Shown here in pieces: positions 45,050 to 53,989 of a DNA stretch of 64,000 nucleotides. Location of the stretch: contig NZ_JAMOAO010000001.1 of assembly GCF_030555055.1 (NCBI RefSeq), positions 5,270,001 through 5,334,000 on the forward strand. The letters are read 5' to 3'. This stretch comes from Nocardiopsis sp. YSL2 (lineage in GTDB: Bacteria > Actinomycetota > Actinomycetes > Streptosporangiales > Streptosporangiaceae). Position 1 is the stretch's first letter. Every line of letters begins with the position of its first letter. Below the pieces are notes generated by a model. The model was not told the origin of the DNA, made no database searches, and saw only the letters and a list, made by a program, of their open reading frames with translations. The position numbers and the translations under genes were made by a program.

Positions 45050-46131
45050 AGCCGCACTACCGACCGCAGGACCTCGCCGTGCTCCATGCGGCCGAACGCC
45101 GCCTCGACGTCGCCCAGGCCGATCTCCTCGGTGACGAAGCCGTCCAGGTCCAGTCGGCCCTGCTCGTACAGGTCGATGAGCATGGGGAAGTCGCGGGAGG
45201 GCAGGCAGTCGCCGTACCACGAGGACTTCAGTGCGCCGCCGCGGCCGAACACGTCCAGCAGCGGCAGCTCCAGGCGCATGTCCGGAGTGGGCACGCCCAC
45301 CAGCACGACCGTGCCCGCCAGGTCGCGGGCGTAGAAGGCCTGCTCGTAGGTGTCGGGCCGACCGACCGCGTCGATGACCACGTCGGTGCCGAACCCGCCG
45401 GTGAGCTCGCGGATCGCCTCGACCGGGTCCTTCTCGCGCGCGTTGACGGTGTGCGTGGCGCCGAAGCCGCGCGCCCAGTCGAGCTTGCGCTCCTCCAGGT
45501 CCACCGCGATGATCCGCGACGCTCCGGCCAGGTTCGCCCCGGCCACCGCGGCGCTGCCCACGCCGCCGCAGCCGATGACGGCGACCGAGTCGCCCCGGCC
45601 CACACCGCCGGTGTTGATGGCGGCGCCGATTCCCGCCATGATGCCGCAGCCCAGCAGCCCGGCCGCGGCCGGGGAGGCGTCGGGGTCCACCTTGGTGCAC
45701 TGCCCGGCGGCCACGAGGGTCTTCTCGGCGAAGGAGCCGATGCCCAGGGCGGGGGAGAGCGCGGTGCCGTCCTCCAGCGTCATCGGCTGAGTCGCGTTGT
45801 GGGTGTCGAAACAGTACTGGGGACGGCCCCGGCGGCAGGCGCGGCAGTCACCGCACACCGCCCGCCAGTTGAGGATCACGTAGTCGCCGGGCGCGACGGT
45901 GGTGACGCCCTCGCCGACCGACTCCACCACGCCCGCGGCCTCGTGCCCGAGCAGGAAGGGGTACTCGTCGCTGATACCGCCCTCCCGGTAGTGCAGGTCG
46001 GTGTGGCACACCCCGCAGGCCTGGACGGCGACGACGGCCTCGCCGGGCCCGGGGTCGGGGATGACGATGGTGGTCACCTCGACGGGCTCTCCCTTGGCCC
46101 GGGCGATGACTCCGGATACTCGTTGTGGCAT
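45046..46131 (-). CDS. S-(hydroxymethyl)mycothiol dehydrogenase
   Basis: 361 residues of the zinc-dependent alcohol dehydrogenase family. Catalytic zinc ligands are in CGVCHTDLHYREGG and GHEAAGVVE; structural zinc cysteines are in CGDCRACRRGRPQYC. The Rossmann loop is GCGGVGSAAV. It resembles the mycothiol-dependent formaldehyde dehydrogenase MscR of actinobacteria, oxidising the formaldehyde-mycothiol adduct with NAD+. Cotranscribed with the MBL gene; a LysR gene follows upstream on the same strand. Confidence 0.85.
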   Translation of the reverse strand: MPQRVSGVIARAKGEPVEVTTIVIPDPGPGEAVVAVQACGVCHTDLHYREGGISDEYPFLLGHEAAGVVESVGEGVTTVAPGDYVILNWRAVCGDCRACRRGRPQYCFDTHNATQPMTLEDGTALSPALGIGSFAEKTLVAAGQCTKVDPDASPAAAGLLGCGIMAGIGAAINTGGVGRGDSVAVIGCGGVGSAAVAGANLAGASRIIAVDLEERKLDWARGFGATHTVNAREKDPVEAIRELTGGFGTDVVIDAVGRPDTYEQAFYARDLAGTVVLVGVPTPDMRLELPLLDVFGRGGALKSSWYGDCLPSRDFPMLIDLYEQGRLDLDGFVTEEIGLGDVEAAFGRMEHGEVLRSVVRL

Positions 46132-46241
46132 GGGCAGGCGCTCCCAACACGTGGCTGCCGCGCGACGCCGGTGCGCGTCGCCCGGGGCCTCACCATGCAC
46201 CACAGCGAGTGAACATGTCCAACATGTGAGAGGTCTGGGAT

Positions 46242-47132
46242 TCAGGAGTCCGAGTCATGAATGGGGTGCTCGGCGCGCAGCAGGTCGACGAAGGCCCGCG
46301 TCGCCGTGGAGGGGCGCGTGCCCCCGGGCAGCGCCAGGCCCACCGCCCACCGGGTCCCGCCGGGCAGCGCCGTGCTGCGCAACCCCTCGGCCTGCGGTTT
46401 GTCCAGGACCGGCCGGGGGACCACCGCGACCCCCATGCGCCGGTGCACCAGGTCCAGCAGCGTGTAGACGTCGTTCACCTGTAGCGCCACCCGACGGGTG
46501 ATGCCGAAGTCGGCGAAGGCCCGGTCGGCGCAGTCGCGGGCGCCCCATCCGGGATGCAGGTCGACATACTCCTCGTGCGCCAACCGCGCGAGCACGTCCC
46601 CGGAGTCCAGGGGGTGGTCGGGAGCCGACAGCAGCATCATCGGCTCCTCGGTGATGCGCAGGATCCGCACCCCCTCGCCCTCGCGCAGAGTGCCCGCCAC
46701 CAGAGCGGTGTCCAAGCGGCCGGCGCGCAGCTGGTCCAGGAGCTCGCCGGTCGCCTCCTGCTGGAGGTTGAGCGTGACGTCGGGGTGCAGGGCGCGGTAG
46801 CGGTGCAGCAGCGGGACCGCCTCCACCACACCCATGCACTGCTCGGTGCCCAGCGACAGCGTGCCCCGCACGCTCTGGTCGTCGGCGACCAGCTCCCGCA
46901 GTCCGTCGGCGGCGGCCAGGATGCGCTGGGCCTCGGCGAGCAGCAGGCGCCCCGTCGGTGTGGGGGTCACCCGCCGGGTGGTGCGCAGCAGCAGTTGGGC
47001 GTCCAGATCGCGCTCCAGGGCGCGGATCGACGCGGACAGGCCCGACTGGGTGATGCCGAGGTACTCGGCGGCGCGCGTGAAGTGCTGCTCCTCGCACACC
47101 GCGGCGAAGTGCCGCAACTGACGTAGCTCCAC
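46242..47132 (-). CDS. LysR-type transcriptional regulator
   Basis: 296 residues, GTG start. Winged HTH at residues 2-60 (FTRAAEYLGITQSGLSASIRALERDLDAQLL) and the LysR effector domain, with LDQLRAGRLDTALVAG and MGVAVVPRPVL. It lies 110 bp upstream of the mycothiol dehydrogenase gene on the same strand and may control it, although no clear T-N11-A box was identified. Confidence 0.8.
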   Translation of the reverse strand: MELRQLRHFAAVCEEQHFTRAAEYLGITQSGLSASIRALERDLDAQLLLRTTRRVTPTPTGRLLLAEAQRILAAADGLRELVADDQSVRGTLSLGTEQCMGVVEAVPLLHRYRALHPDVTLNLQQEATGELLDQLRAGRLDTALVAGTLREGEGVRILRITEEPMMLLSAPDHPLDSGDVLARLAHEEYVDLHPGWGARDCADRAFADFGITRRVALQVNDVYTLLDLVHRRMGVAVVPRPVLDKPQAEGLRSTALPGGTRWAVGLALPGGTRPSTATRAFVDLLRAEHPIHDSDS

Positions 47133-47538
47133 GCGGCACAGACTACGGCCTGCCCGCCCCGGCCCGGTCTCCTCGCGTGACGGCGGCCGCAGACCGCCGC
47201 CTTGGTGCCCGTGTACACACTCATACCGGCCGAGGCCGTCGTGTTGGTGACCGCGGTGGGTTGCGGTGTGCTGGGACCGCTCGCGGTGTGGATCGACCAG
47301 GGCCGGCCGGTGGAGGTCCGCGACACCAAGGTCCGGGCCCTGCCGGTGTCCCTGCTCCTGGCCCGGACGGCCTCGCGGTCGAAGGTGCGCGCGTCGTGGG
47401 CGGCGGCGGAGATCTGGGCGAGGGAGCGGTCCAACAGGGCGCCCAGTGCGGCCAGGGGCGGGCCCGGGGGACGCAGGTTCGGGGGGGTTGGGGGTTCGAG
47501 AAGCCATCGTCGGCATCCTGGCACAGGCGCGTGCGCCC
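47133..47538 (-). pseudogene. possible relic of a short-chain dehydrogenase
   Basis: No intact gene. In one minus-strand frame, a piece reads ALLDRSLAQISAAAHDARTF and, further along, TTASAGMSVYTGTKAAV, like the catalytic YxxxK and preceding strand of a short-chain dehydrogenase (usual pattern S..VYxATKAAV). The intervening sequence is not protein-like, so this would be a shattered remnant. It is weak and may be chance in GC-rich DNA. Confidence 0.25.
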
Positions 47539-48381
47539 TCACCGGCCGCCGGAGACCTGGCGCATCGAGAGGGTGAACCGTCGCCGCTCCCGTTCGAGCG
47601 TGGTGACCACCGCCGTGACCTCGTCGCCGACCCGGACGAGGTCCTCCGGGTCCGTCACGGGAGCCTCCGGCAGTTCGCGCAGCGGGATGAGCCCGACCAC
47701 TCCGACGGTGATCTCGGCGAATGCACCGATCGGGGCCAGCTTGACGATCCGTCCACGTACCTGCCGCCCCACCTCCGTCCGGTCGGCGAACGACTGGAAG
47801 GGATCGGGTCGGGTCGCCCGCAGCGACAGCCGGGCCTCACCGTTCCAGGTGTCGAAGGCGAGGAACTCGCACCGGACGCGCTCGCCGACACTGACGATCT
47901 CCGTGGCGTGCCGCACTGTGCACCAGCTCAGTCCGGAGTGGGAGACGAACCCGACGCCGGGGAAGACGGGGTGGCCGGGGCCCTCGTCCAATGCCACGAA
48001 CACGCCGAACGACTCGATCGACGCGATCGTGCCGGAGACGAGCTCCCCAGGGCACCGACCCTTCAGGAACCGCCAGAGTTCCGGGTTCTCCGTGGCCGCC
48101 GTCGACAGGCGGATCCGGGCGTTCTCCCTGTCCACGGACACGACCTCCGCCGTGATCCGCTGACCGACCCGCAGCACCGCTTCGGCCGACCGGCGCCACG
48201 ACAGGTCCTGGGACACGATCTCGCCCAGCGGGGGCCCGGCACATCCGTCCAGGGCCACCGACGCGTCCCGATATGCGCGCACCGCGGTGACGGTCCCGCC
48301 GAGGACGTCCCCGACCGCGACCGCGGCCAGAGAATCCTGGTCCCACTGCTCGTTGCCTGCCCCGTTCCGTGTTCCGTCCAT
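47539..48381 (-). CDS. S1-domain RNA-binding protein
   Basis: 280 residues. Three S1 modules can be seen: VGDVLGGTVTAVRAYRDASVAL (about 22-43), PGELVSGTIASIESFGVFVAL (about 110-130) and VGRQVRGRIVKLAPIGAFAEI (about 205-225). It resembles multi-S1 ribosomal-protein-S1-like or RNA-helper proteins, though half the size of S1. ATG at 48381 chosen with AGGATGAGG upstream; the longer frame is not protein-like. It diverges from the cold-shock gene. Confidence 0.75.
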   Translation of the reverse strand: MDGTRNGAGNEQWDQDSLAAVAVGDVLGGTVTAVRAYRDASVALDGCAGPPLGEIVSQDLSWRRSAEAVLRVGQRITAEVVSVDRENARIRLSTAATENPELWRFLKGRCPGELVSGTIASIESFGVFVALDEGPGHPVFPGVGFVSHSGLSWCTVRHATEIVSVGERVRCEFLAFDTWNGEARLSLRATRPDPFQSFADRTEVGRQVRGRIVKLAPIGAFAEITVGVVGLIPLRELPEAPVTDPEDLVRVGDEVTAVVTTLERERRRFTLSMRQVSGGR

Positions 48382-48611
48382 GGCCTCATCCTGCCAACGG
48401 GGCCCCGGACCGAACGGGCCGGACCCCCACACCCGCCCAGGCGTGGGGATATTTGAGAAAATCCTGGTCGACACGTTTTCCGCCTGTTCGTTACCACATC
48501 CGCCGGTGTCCTTCGACACACCGGAAAATCCGCGCAGGATGACTTTCCTGTGCTAAGTTTCAGGGAGTTGCAGTTGTGGCCCCCGATGGACAGACATCCG
48601 TTCGGGAGATC

Positions 48612-48642
48612 ACCGCGGTGACGGAAAATCGTCATCCGCGGT
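48612..48642 (+). promoter_or_regulatory. hairpin in the cold-shock gene leader
   Basis: ACCGCGGTGACG pairs with CGTCA-T-CCGCGGT (one bulged T) around a GAAAAT loop and is followed by TTTTC. It looks like an attenuator or thermosensor in the 5' leader of the cold-shock gene, ending 31 bp before the ATG. Confidence 0.45.
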
Positions 48643-48673
48643 TTTCTTCATGCTCCGAACGAGAGGTATCCAT

Positions 48674-48877
48674 ATGGCGACCGGTACGGTTAAGTGGTTC
48701 AACGGCGAAAAGGGCTTTGGCTTCATCGAGCAGGACGGCGGCGGCCCCGACGTCTTCGCCCACTACTCGAACATCCAGGCCACGGGCTACCGTGAGCTGG
48801 CCGAGGGCCAGGCTGTGCAGTTCGACGCGACCCAGGGCGCCAAGGGCCCCCAGGCCGAGAACATCACCCTGATCTAG
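48674..48877 (+). CDS. cold-shock protein (CspA family)
   Basis: 67 residues. The cold-shock domain has RNP1 (KGFGFIEQ) and RNP2 (DVFAHYS) motifs; it is a single-stranded nucleic acid chaperone. GAGAGG ribosome site. It is followed after 237 bp by a DEAD-box helicase gene, a common cold-adaptation partnership; the intervening terminator suggests separate transcripts. Confidence 0.9.
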   Translation: MATGTVKWFNGEKGFGFIEQDGGGPDVFAHYSNIQATGYRELAEGQAVQFDATQGAKGPQAENITLI

Positions 48878-48895
48878 GGGAGTTCGCTCTCCCCC

Positions 48896-48939
48896 AGCGG
48901 TGGTGCCCGCCCTTCGGGTGCCGGGCCCACCGCTTTTTT
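48896..48939 (+). terminator. intrinsic terminator after the cold-shock gene
   Basis: Hairpin AGCGGTGG...CCACCGCT (48896-48934, with an inner CCCG/CGGG) followed by a run of six T: a canonical Rho-independent terminator. Confidence 0.85.
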
Positions 48940-49114
48940 CTGTGCTCCGCCGGATTCTCCGCCGTCGATCACCGACAGGCACCGGCGCCCTCCGCACCCC
49001 GGAACACTCCGGACCGGTGCGGTCATCCGAGTTGTTTCCTCCGGCGTACCCGGTTTCCCCCTGCGAGGCCAGAAGGCCTCCCGCCCGGCCAGCGCCGTCG
49101 GCGAAAGGCCCCAC

Positions 49115-50560
49115 ATGAGTCAGCCCTACCGCACTGCTACAAGCCGCAACCGCACCGCTCGGCCCTTCGGCCGGCAGCGTCCCCACGCCCCCCAGCGCTC
49201 CCAGTCCAACGGGCGCGGACGCAGCGGCGGCCCCTCGGGAGAGTTCGCTCTTCCGACCACCGTCACCCCGGCGCTCCCGCCGGTGGAGACCTTCGACGCG
49301 CTCGACATGCCCGAGCCGTTGAAGCGCACCCTGGCCCGCCAGGGTCTGACCACCCCGTCCGAGATCCAGGCGGCGACCCTGCCCAACGCCCTGGCCGGGC
49401 GTGACGTTCTGGGCCGCAGCCGGACCGGTTCCGGCAAGACGCTGGCCTTCGGGCTCGCGCTGCTCGCCAAGCTCCAGGGAACGACGGCCGAGCCCCGGCG
49501 CCCCCTCGCCGTGGTCCTCGCGCCGACCCGTGAGCTCGCTCAGCAGGTCACCGAGGCGCTGGACCCCTACGCGCGGTCGGTGGGAGTGCGCGCGACCACC
49601 GTCGTCGGCGGCATGCCCATCCACCGCCAGGCCCGCAGCCTGCGCCAGGGCGTCCACCTCGTGGTGGCCACCCCCGGCCGTCTGCGCGACCTGATGGAGC
49701 GCGGCGACTGCGTCCTGGACCAGGTGGAGTCCGCCGTCCTGGACGAGGCCGACCAGATGACCGACATGGGCTTCATGCCCCAGGTCACCGCCATCCTGCA
49801 GCAGATTCCGGCCGGCGGCCGGCGCATGTTGTTCTCGGCGACCCTGGACCGCAACGTCGACACGCTCGTCCGCCGCTTCCTCAACGACCCGGTCGTGCAC
49901 TCGGTCGACCTGTCCGAGGGCGCCGTCTCCACCATGGAGCACCACGTCATGCACGTGACGCACATGGACAAGCAGGACATCGTCACCCGGATCGCCGCCC
50001 GTGAGGGCCGAGTGATCATGTTCCTCGACACCAAGCGCGCCGTCGACCGGATGGCCGACCACCTGCTGGCCAACGGCGTCCTCGCCGCGCCCCTGCACGG
50101 CGGTCGCAGCCAGCCCCAGCGGACCCGCACGCTCGACCAGTTCAAGCGAGGCGACGTCACCGCGCTCATCGCCACCAACGTGGCGGCCCGCGGCATCCAC
50201 GTGGACGGTCTGGACCTGGTGGTCAACATCGACCCGCCCACGGACCACAAGGACTACCTGCACCGCGGCGGCCGTACCGCCCGTGCAGGGGAGTCCGGCA
50301 ACGTGGTCACGCTGGTGCTGAACAACCAGCGACGCGACATGACCCGGCTCATGAGTCGGGCCAAGATCGAACCGCAGATGCTGCGGGTGGACGTCGCCAG
50401 CACGGATCTGGCCAGGGTGACCGGGGCGCGCGAGCCTTCGGGCGTGCCTGTCACCGTGGCGTCGACCGCCACCCGTGAGCGGCGCCACGGCTCGTCGCCG
50501 TACGGATCGGGACCGCGCGGATCCGGTTCGCGCGGACCGCGCAGGCGCCCGCGCCGCTGA
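49115..50560 (+). CDS. DEAD-box RNA helicase
   Basis: 481 residues. Helicase motifs in order: Q motif near GLTTPSEIQAATLP, I (SRTGSGKT), Ia (PTRELAQQ), Ib (ATPGRL), II (DEAD, in LDEADQM), III (SAT), IV, V (ATNVAARGI) and VI (HRGGRTARAG). The N-terminal extension and the Arg/Gly-rich C-terminal tail (about 430-481) help bind RNA. It unwinds RNA in ribosome biogenesis or cold adaptation, consistent with the upstream csp gene. Confidence 0.9.
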   Translation: MSQPYRTATSRNRTARPFGRQRPHAPQRSQSNGRGRSGGPSGEFALPTTVTPALPPVETFDALDMPEPLKRTLARQGLTTPSEIQAATLPNALAGRDVLGRSRTGSGKTLAFGLALLAKLQGTTAEPRRPLAVVLAPTRELAQQVTEALDPYARSVGVRATTVVGGMPIHRQARSLRQGVHLVVATPGRLRDLMERGDCVLDQVESAVLDEADQMTDMGFMPQVTAILQQIPAGGRRMLFSATLDRNVDTLVRRFLNDPVVHSVDLSEGAVSTMEHHVMHVTHMDKQDIVTRIAAREGRVIMFLDTKRAVDRMADHLLANGVLAAPLHGGRSQPQRTRTLDQFKRGDVTALIATNVAARGIHVDGLDLVVNIDPPTDHKDYLHRGGRTARAGESGNVVTLVLNNQRRDMTRLMSRAKIEPQMLRVDVASTDLARVTGAREPSGVPVTVASTATRERRHGSSPYGSGPRGSGSRGPRRRPRR

Positions 50561-50584
50561 TCGGCCACGGCCGCTGAAGCCTGA

Positions 50585-50626
50585 ACGGGGCCCGGGAGCG
50601 ATTCTTCGCTCCCGGGCCCCGTTTTT
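50585..50626 (+). terminator. intrinsic terminator after the helicase
   Basis: A perfect 16-bp stem (50585-50600 with 50607-50622) and a six-base loop, followed by a T-run. Confidence 0.85.
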
Positions 50627-50721
50627 CGTCCACGCGTGTCTGTTGGGCCCCCTCCGCCTCGTCATCACCATGTCGGTCCGCACACCGCGGCCCGGGAGAC
50701 CACGAGACGAGGAGCAGGACC

Positions 50722-51303
50722 ATGGGAGAGATCAGCGTCTTCGAGAGCGTCACCCTGGACGGCGTGCTGCAGGGCGTGGGACGCCCGGACGAGGACACAC
50801 GCGGCGGCTTCGGCCACGGAGGATGGGGCGACGGGTTCGCCGACGAGGTCATCGGGCGGTTTGTGGGCTCCAGGATGGAAGGGACGGGTGCCCTGCTGTT
50901 CGGGCGCCGGACCTACGAGGACCTGCTGGGCCACTGGACGTCGGTCCCCGAAACGAACCCCTTCACCGAGGTCCTGGTGAACCAGCGCAAGTACGTCGCC
51001 TCGCGCGACGCGGACACCGCACTCGCCTACCCCCACTCCACCCCGGTGACCGGTGACGTGACCGAGGCTGTGTCCGGGATCAAGCGCGACGTCGAGGGTA
51101 CGATCACCGTGCTCGGCAGCGGAGAGCTCGTGCGGTCCCTGCACGCCGGGGGACTGGTCGACGAGTACGTCCTGTTGATCCACCCGATCGTGCTGGGTTC
51201 GGGAACCCGGCTCTTCGGCGCGGCCGACCGCGCCGACCTCGTGCTGGAGGAGTCGGTGACGTCCACGACCGGTGTCGTGATCGCGCGCTACCGGGCGAAG
51301 TGA
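50722..51303 (+). CDS. dihydrofolate-reductase-family protein (RibD C-terminal domain)
   Basis: 193 residues, with an N-terminal ISVFESVTLDGVLQG and a C-terminal VLGSGELVRSLHAGGLVDEYVLLIHPIVLGSGTRLF typical of RibD-C domain reductases common in actinobacteria. Likely an NAD(P)H-dependent reductase of unknown substrate. First gene of a three-gene run with the YCII and sigma genes. Confidence 0.8.
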   Translation: MGEISVFESVTLDGVLQGVGRPDEDTRGGFGHGGWGDGFADEVIGRFVGSRMEGTGALLFGRRTYEDLLGHWTSVPETNPFTEVLVNQRKYVASRDADTALAYPHSTPVTGDVTEAVSGIKRDVEGTITVLGSGELVRSLHAGGLVDEYVLLIHPIVLGSGTRLFGAADRADLVLEESVTSTTGVVIARYRAK

Positions 51304-51331
51304 GCGTGCGGCTCGGAGGAGGGACCGGACC

Positions 51332-51709
51332 ATGCGGTACATGCTGATGCTCCACTACGGCGAGGAGACCGACGAGTCGATCGGCGAGGAGGCGATGGCC
51401 GACGGCATGCGGGCCTTCGCCTCCTACGCCGCGACCCTGGAGCAGGCCGGCGTCCTCGTGAGCGGCCAGGTGCTGCAGCCGTCCACCAGCGCGACCACGC
51501 TCACCCTCGTCGACGGGGAGCCCCGGATCCAGGACGGTCCGTTCGCCGACACCAAGGAGCAGCTCGGCGGCGTGATCGTCATCGACGTACCGGACCTGGA
51601 CGCCGCCCTGGACTGGGCGCGACAGGCCCCGCCCGCTGAGTGGGGCACCGTCGAGATCCGGCCCGGCGCGGTGCACACCGAGGCCGGGGTCTGGGTTCCG
51701 TCGTCATGA
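51332..51709 (+). CDS. YCII-domain protein
   Basis: 125 residues. YMLMLHYGEE at the start and ALDWARQAPPAEWGTVEIRP at the end match the YCII (DGPF-containing, here DGPFADTKEQLGG) family that recurs beside ECF42 sigma factors. The ATG of the next gene overlaps its stop (ATGA). The DGPF motif is thought to link the YCII protein to the sigma factor. Confidence 0.85.
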   Translation: MRYMLMLHYGEETDESIGEEAMADGMRAFASYAATLEQAGVLVSGQVLQPSTSATTLTLVDGEPRIQDGPFADTKEQLGGVIVIDVPDLDAALDWARQAPPAEWGTVEIRPGAVHTEAGVWVPSS

Positions 51710-52938
51710 CCAGGGCGACGGCCGGGCCGGCGTCGGCCGCCGTCGAGCGCACCGCGCGGACCTCCTACGGTCGGCTGGTGGCGCTGTTGGCGGCCCCGAC
51801 CGGCGACCTCGAACTCGCCCAGGACACCCTGGCGCAGGCGTTCGAGCAGGCCCTGACCGCGTGGCCGCGCGACGGCGTCCCGGACAACCCCGAGGGCTGG
51901 CTGCTGACGGTCGCGCGCAACCGGCAGCGGGACCTGTGGAAGTCGGCCGCCTACCGGCGCAACCAGCCGATGGAGGCCGCCACCGGCACCGGCGCGGACG
52001 CCGTCTCGCCCCTGGACGGGCTCGATCCGGACGCGATACCGGAACGGCTGCTGGCGCTGCTGTTCGTCTGCGCGCACCCGGCGATCGCCGCGACCGCGCG
52101 CACACCACTGATGCTGCAGACCGTCCTCGGATTCGACTCCGCCGACATCGCCCGGGCCTTCGCCGTACCCGCCGGGGCGATGTCCCAGCGGTTGGTACGA
52201 GCCAAGAGGCGCATCCGCGACGCCCGGATCCCGTTCGCCATCCCCGGGCGGAAGGCCATGCCCGAGCGGCTGCCGCCGGTGCTCGAAGCGGTCTACGGCT
52301 GCTACGCGCTGGCCCGGCCGGGCCCGACCGACGGGGACTCGCTCGCCGGAGAAGCGCTGTACCTGGCCGTCACGACCGCGACCCTGCTCGGCGACGAGCC
52401 CGAGGCCTGGTCGCTCGCGGCGCTGGTCGCGCTGTCCTCGGCACGGGCGGTGCCCGAGGGCACCTATCGTCCGCTGGACGAACAGGATCCGGCCGGGTGG
52501 GACCGGTCGCTCATCGCGCGGGGTGAAGAGTACCTGCGACGGGCCGAACGCCCCGGCCGGGTACCGGGCCGTTTCCAGCTGGAGGCGGCGATCCAGGCCG
52601 TGCACTGCGATCGGAGACGTACCGGGCAAGTCGACTGGCCCGCGCTGCGCACCCTGTACACGGCACTGGCCGCGGTGGCGCCGAGCCTGGGTGCCCGCGT
52701 CGCCCACGCGGCGGTCGTGGGACGCACGGACGAGCCCGAGCACGGTCTGGAGCTGCTGGACGCCCTGCCGGCCGAGCGCGAGCGGTTCCAGCCCTTCCAC
52801 GCGACCCGGGGAGACCTGATGGCCAGCCTGGACCGGCCGGACGAGGCCGCTGACTCCTACGCGACGGCGGCGGAACTCAGCGACGACCGGGCCGTGCGAG
52901 CCTTCCTCCGGCAGCGCGCCGCGTCACTGGGGGAGTAG
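51706..52938 (+). CDS. ECF42-type RNA polymerase sigma factor
   Basis: 410 residues. Sigma region 2 (LAQDTLAQAFEQALTAWPRDGVPDNPEGWLLTVARNRQRDLWKSAAYRRN) and region 4 (VPAGAMSQRLVRAKRRIRDARI) are followed by a long C-terminal extension (about 190-410) with TPR-like helices, the hallmark of ECF42. Coupled to the YCII gene, as is typical for ECF42 loci. Probable role in stress response or antibiotic tolerance. Confidence 0.85.
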   Translation: MTRATAGPASAAVERTARTSYGRLVALLAAPTGDLELAQDTLAQAFEQALTAWPRDGVPDNPEGWLLTVARNRQRDLWKSAAYRRNQPMEAATGTGADAVSPLDGLDPDAIPERLLALLFVCAHPAIAATARTPLMLQTVLGFDSADIARAFAVPAGAMSQRLVRAKRRIRDARIPFAIPGRKAMPERLPPVLEAVYGCYALARPGPTDGDSLAGEALYLAVTTATLLGDEPEAWSLAALVALSSARAVPEGTYRPLDEQDPAGWDRSLIARGEEYLRRAERPGRVPGRFQLEAAIQAVHCDRRRTGQVDWPALRTLYTALAAVAPSLGARVAHAAVVGRTDEPEHGLELLDALPAERERFQPFHATRGDLMASLDRPDEAADSYATAAELSDDRAVRAFLRQRAASLGE

Positions 52939-53989
52939 GGGACGCGGGGCTTTCGCCCACATGCCCTGCCACCGACGTGCCTTGGGACCACCGGCACGGT
53001 TGGTGGGAGGTGTTGCTGAGGTTCCTGACCAGGGCGTCGTGACCATCGGACTTCTCATCCGATGGCCGCAGGTTCGAATCCTGCCGGGTGCGCCACAAAA
53101 CCCCAGGTCAGACGGGGTGCACGAGTCGAACAGGCTAGGCGCGAGGCCCCGTTCGGGGCCTGAAATGCTCCGTGTGTGCTCCCCAGTGCAAGGTCCAGTA
53201 CAGGTGGGGGCGGACCTCGCGGAGCATTTTGCCATCCCGTGACCCTGTGGGCGCCGGGCCGGGACAGCCCGCGTCCGCCCACCAGCGCCCCACAGCCGCC
53301 GCGCCACGGGCAATCCCGGGCCTGTGCGCACGCTGCCCCAACAGGTACGACAGCCGCCCATGTACCCCGACAACAGCGCCACGGCCCACTACGCGGTACG
53401 CCCATCTCACGAATCCGCTGGATCCCGGCCCAAAGCCGACGGCAACGGGGGCCGGACCGTCGGAGGCGCCCCCATCCGCCCAGTCAGAACCTGAGCGGCG
53501 GATCGTCGGATCCAGCACATAGAGTCACCCGCGCCCTGCACAGCCCGCATATCAGAAGACCCCTTTGACTCACTGCACCCCGCTTTGTCCGGTCAACGTC
53601 GAAGACCATTTTCACGAGCTGCGGCCCTTGTGCAGGGGAGCGCGGTACGCCTGAACTCGCGCCCAGGCCGCCCGTCACACTACGCCAGCTCTGTCGGAGG
53701 ACTGCTCCTGTGGCCGCAAGAGCAGCCCTGGCCCGTATGCGATGGCGAAACACTACGACGGTATGACACCACCAACCCTACGAGTGACGGTAGGTGATCC
53801 CGGCAGGAGAACCTCCATCCCACACGGAACGAAACAACGACTGGCGGCCTCGACCGCCAGAAGGAGCAGGGCGTCTACTCTTGGAGTCAGAGGTCCGGCC
53901 AGAGGGATCACCAGAGGCTCAAGCGGGGAAGGGAGGAGAGAAGGCGCGAAGCGTCTCTGCTCTCGACAAGCACATCCGCGCTGTGAGGA
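52939..53989. other. gene-poor left part of the island
   Basis: Apart from the tRNA fragment and the small AGGCCCC-GTTC-GGGGCCT hairpin (53144-53161), I see no supported gene. Several frames overlap with poor composition, including a plus-strand one at 53794-54114 that clashes with the start of the large gene. GC falls from about 53700. Confidence 0.5.
53044..53095 (+). tRNA. tRNA-Arg(TCT) 3'-half fragment (att remnant)
   Basis: The segment equals the 3' half of a tRNA: anticodon stem CATCGGA/TCCGATG around loop CTTCTCA, T-arm GCAGG-TTCGAAT-CCTGC, then CGGGTGC, G and CCA. A 5' acceptor strand GCACCCG and D-arm are absent upstream, so it is not a full gene. The loop differs from CTTCTAA of tRNA-Arg(TCT) by one base. 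Such fragments are left where a mobile element integrates into a tRNA gene. Confidence 0.7.

Noticed and set aside
53018..53095. Complete tRNA gene
   Set aside because: No 5' acceptor strand or D-arm; only the 3' half from the anticodon stem matches.
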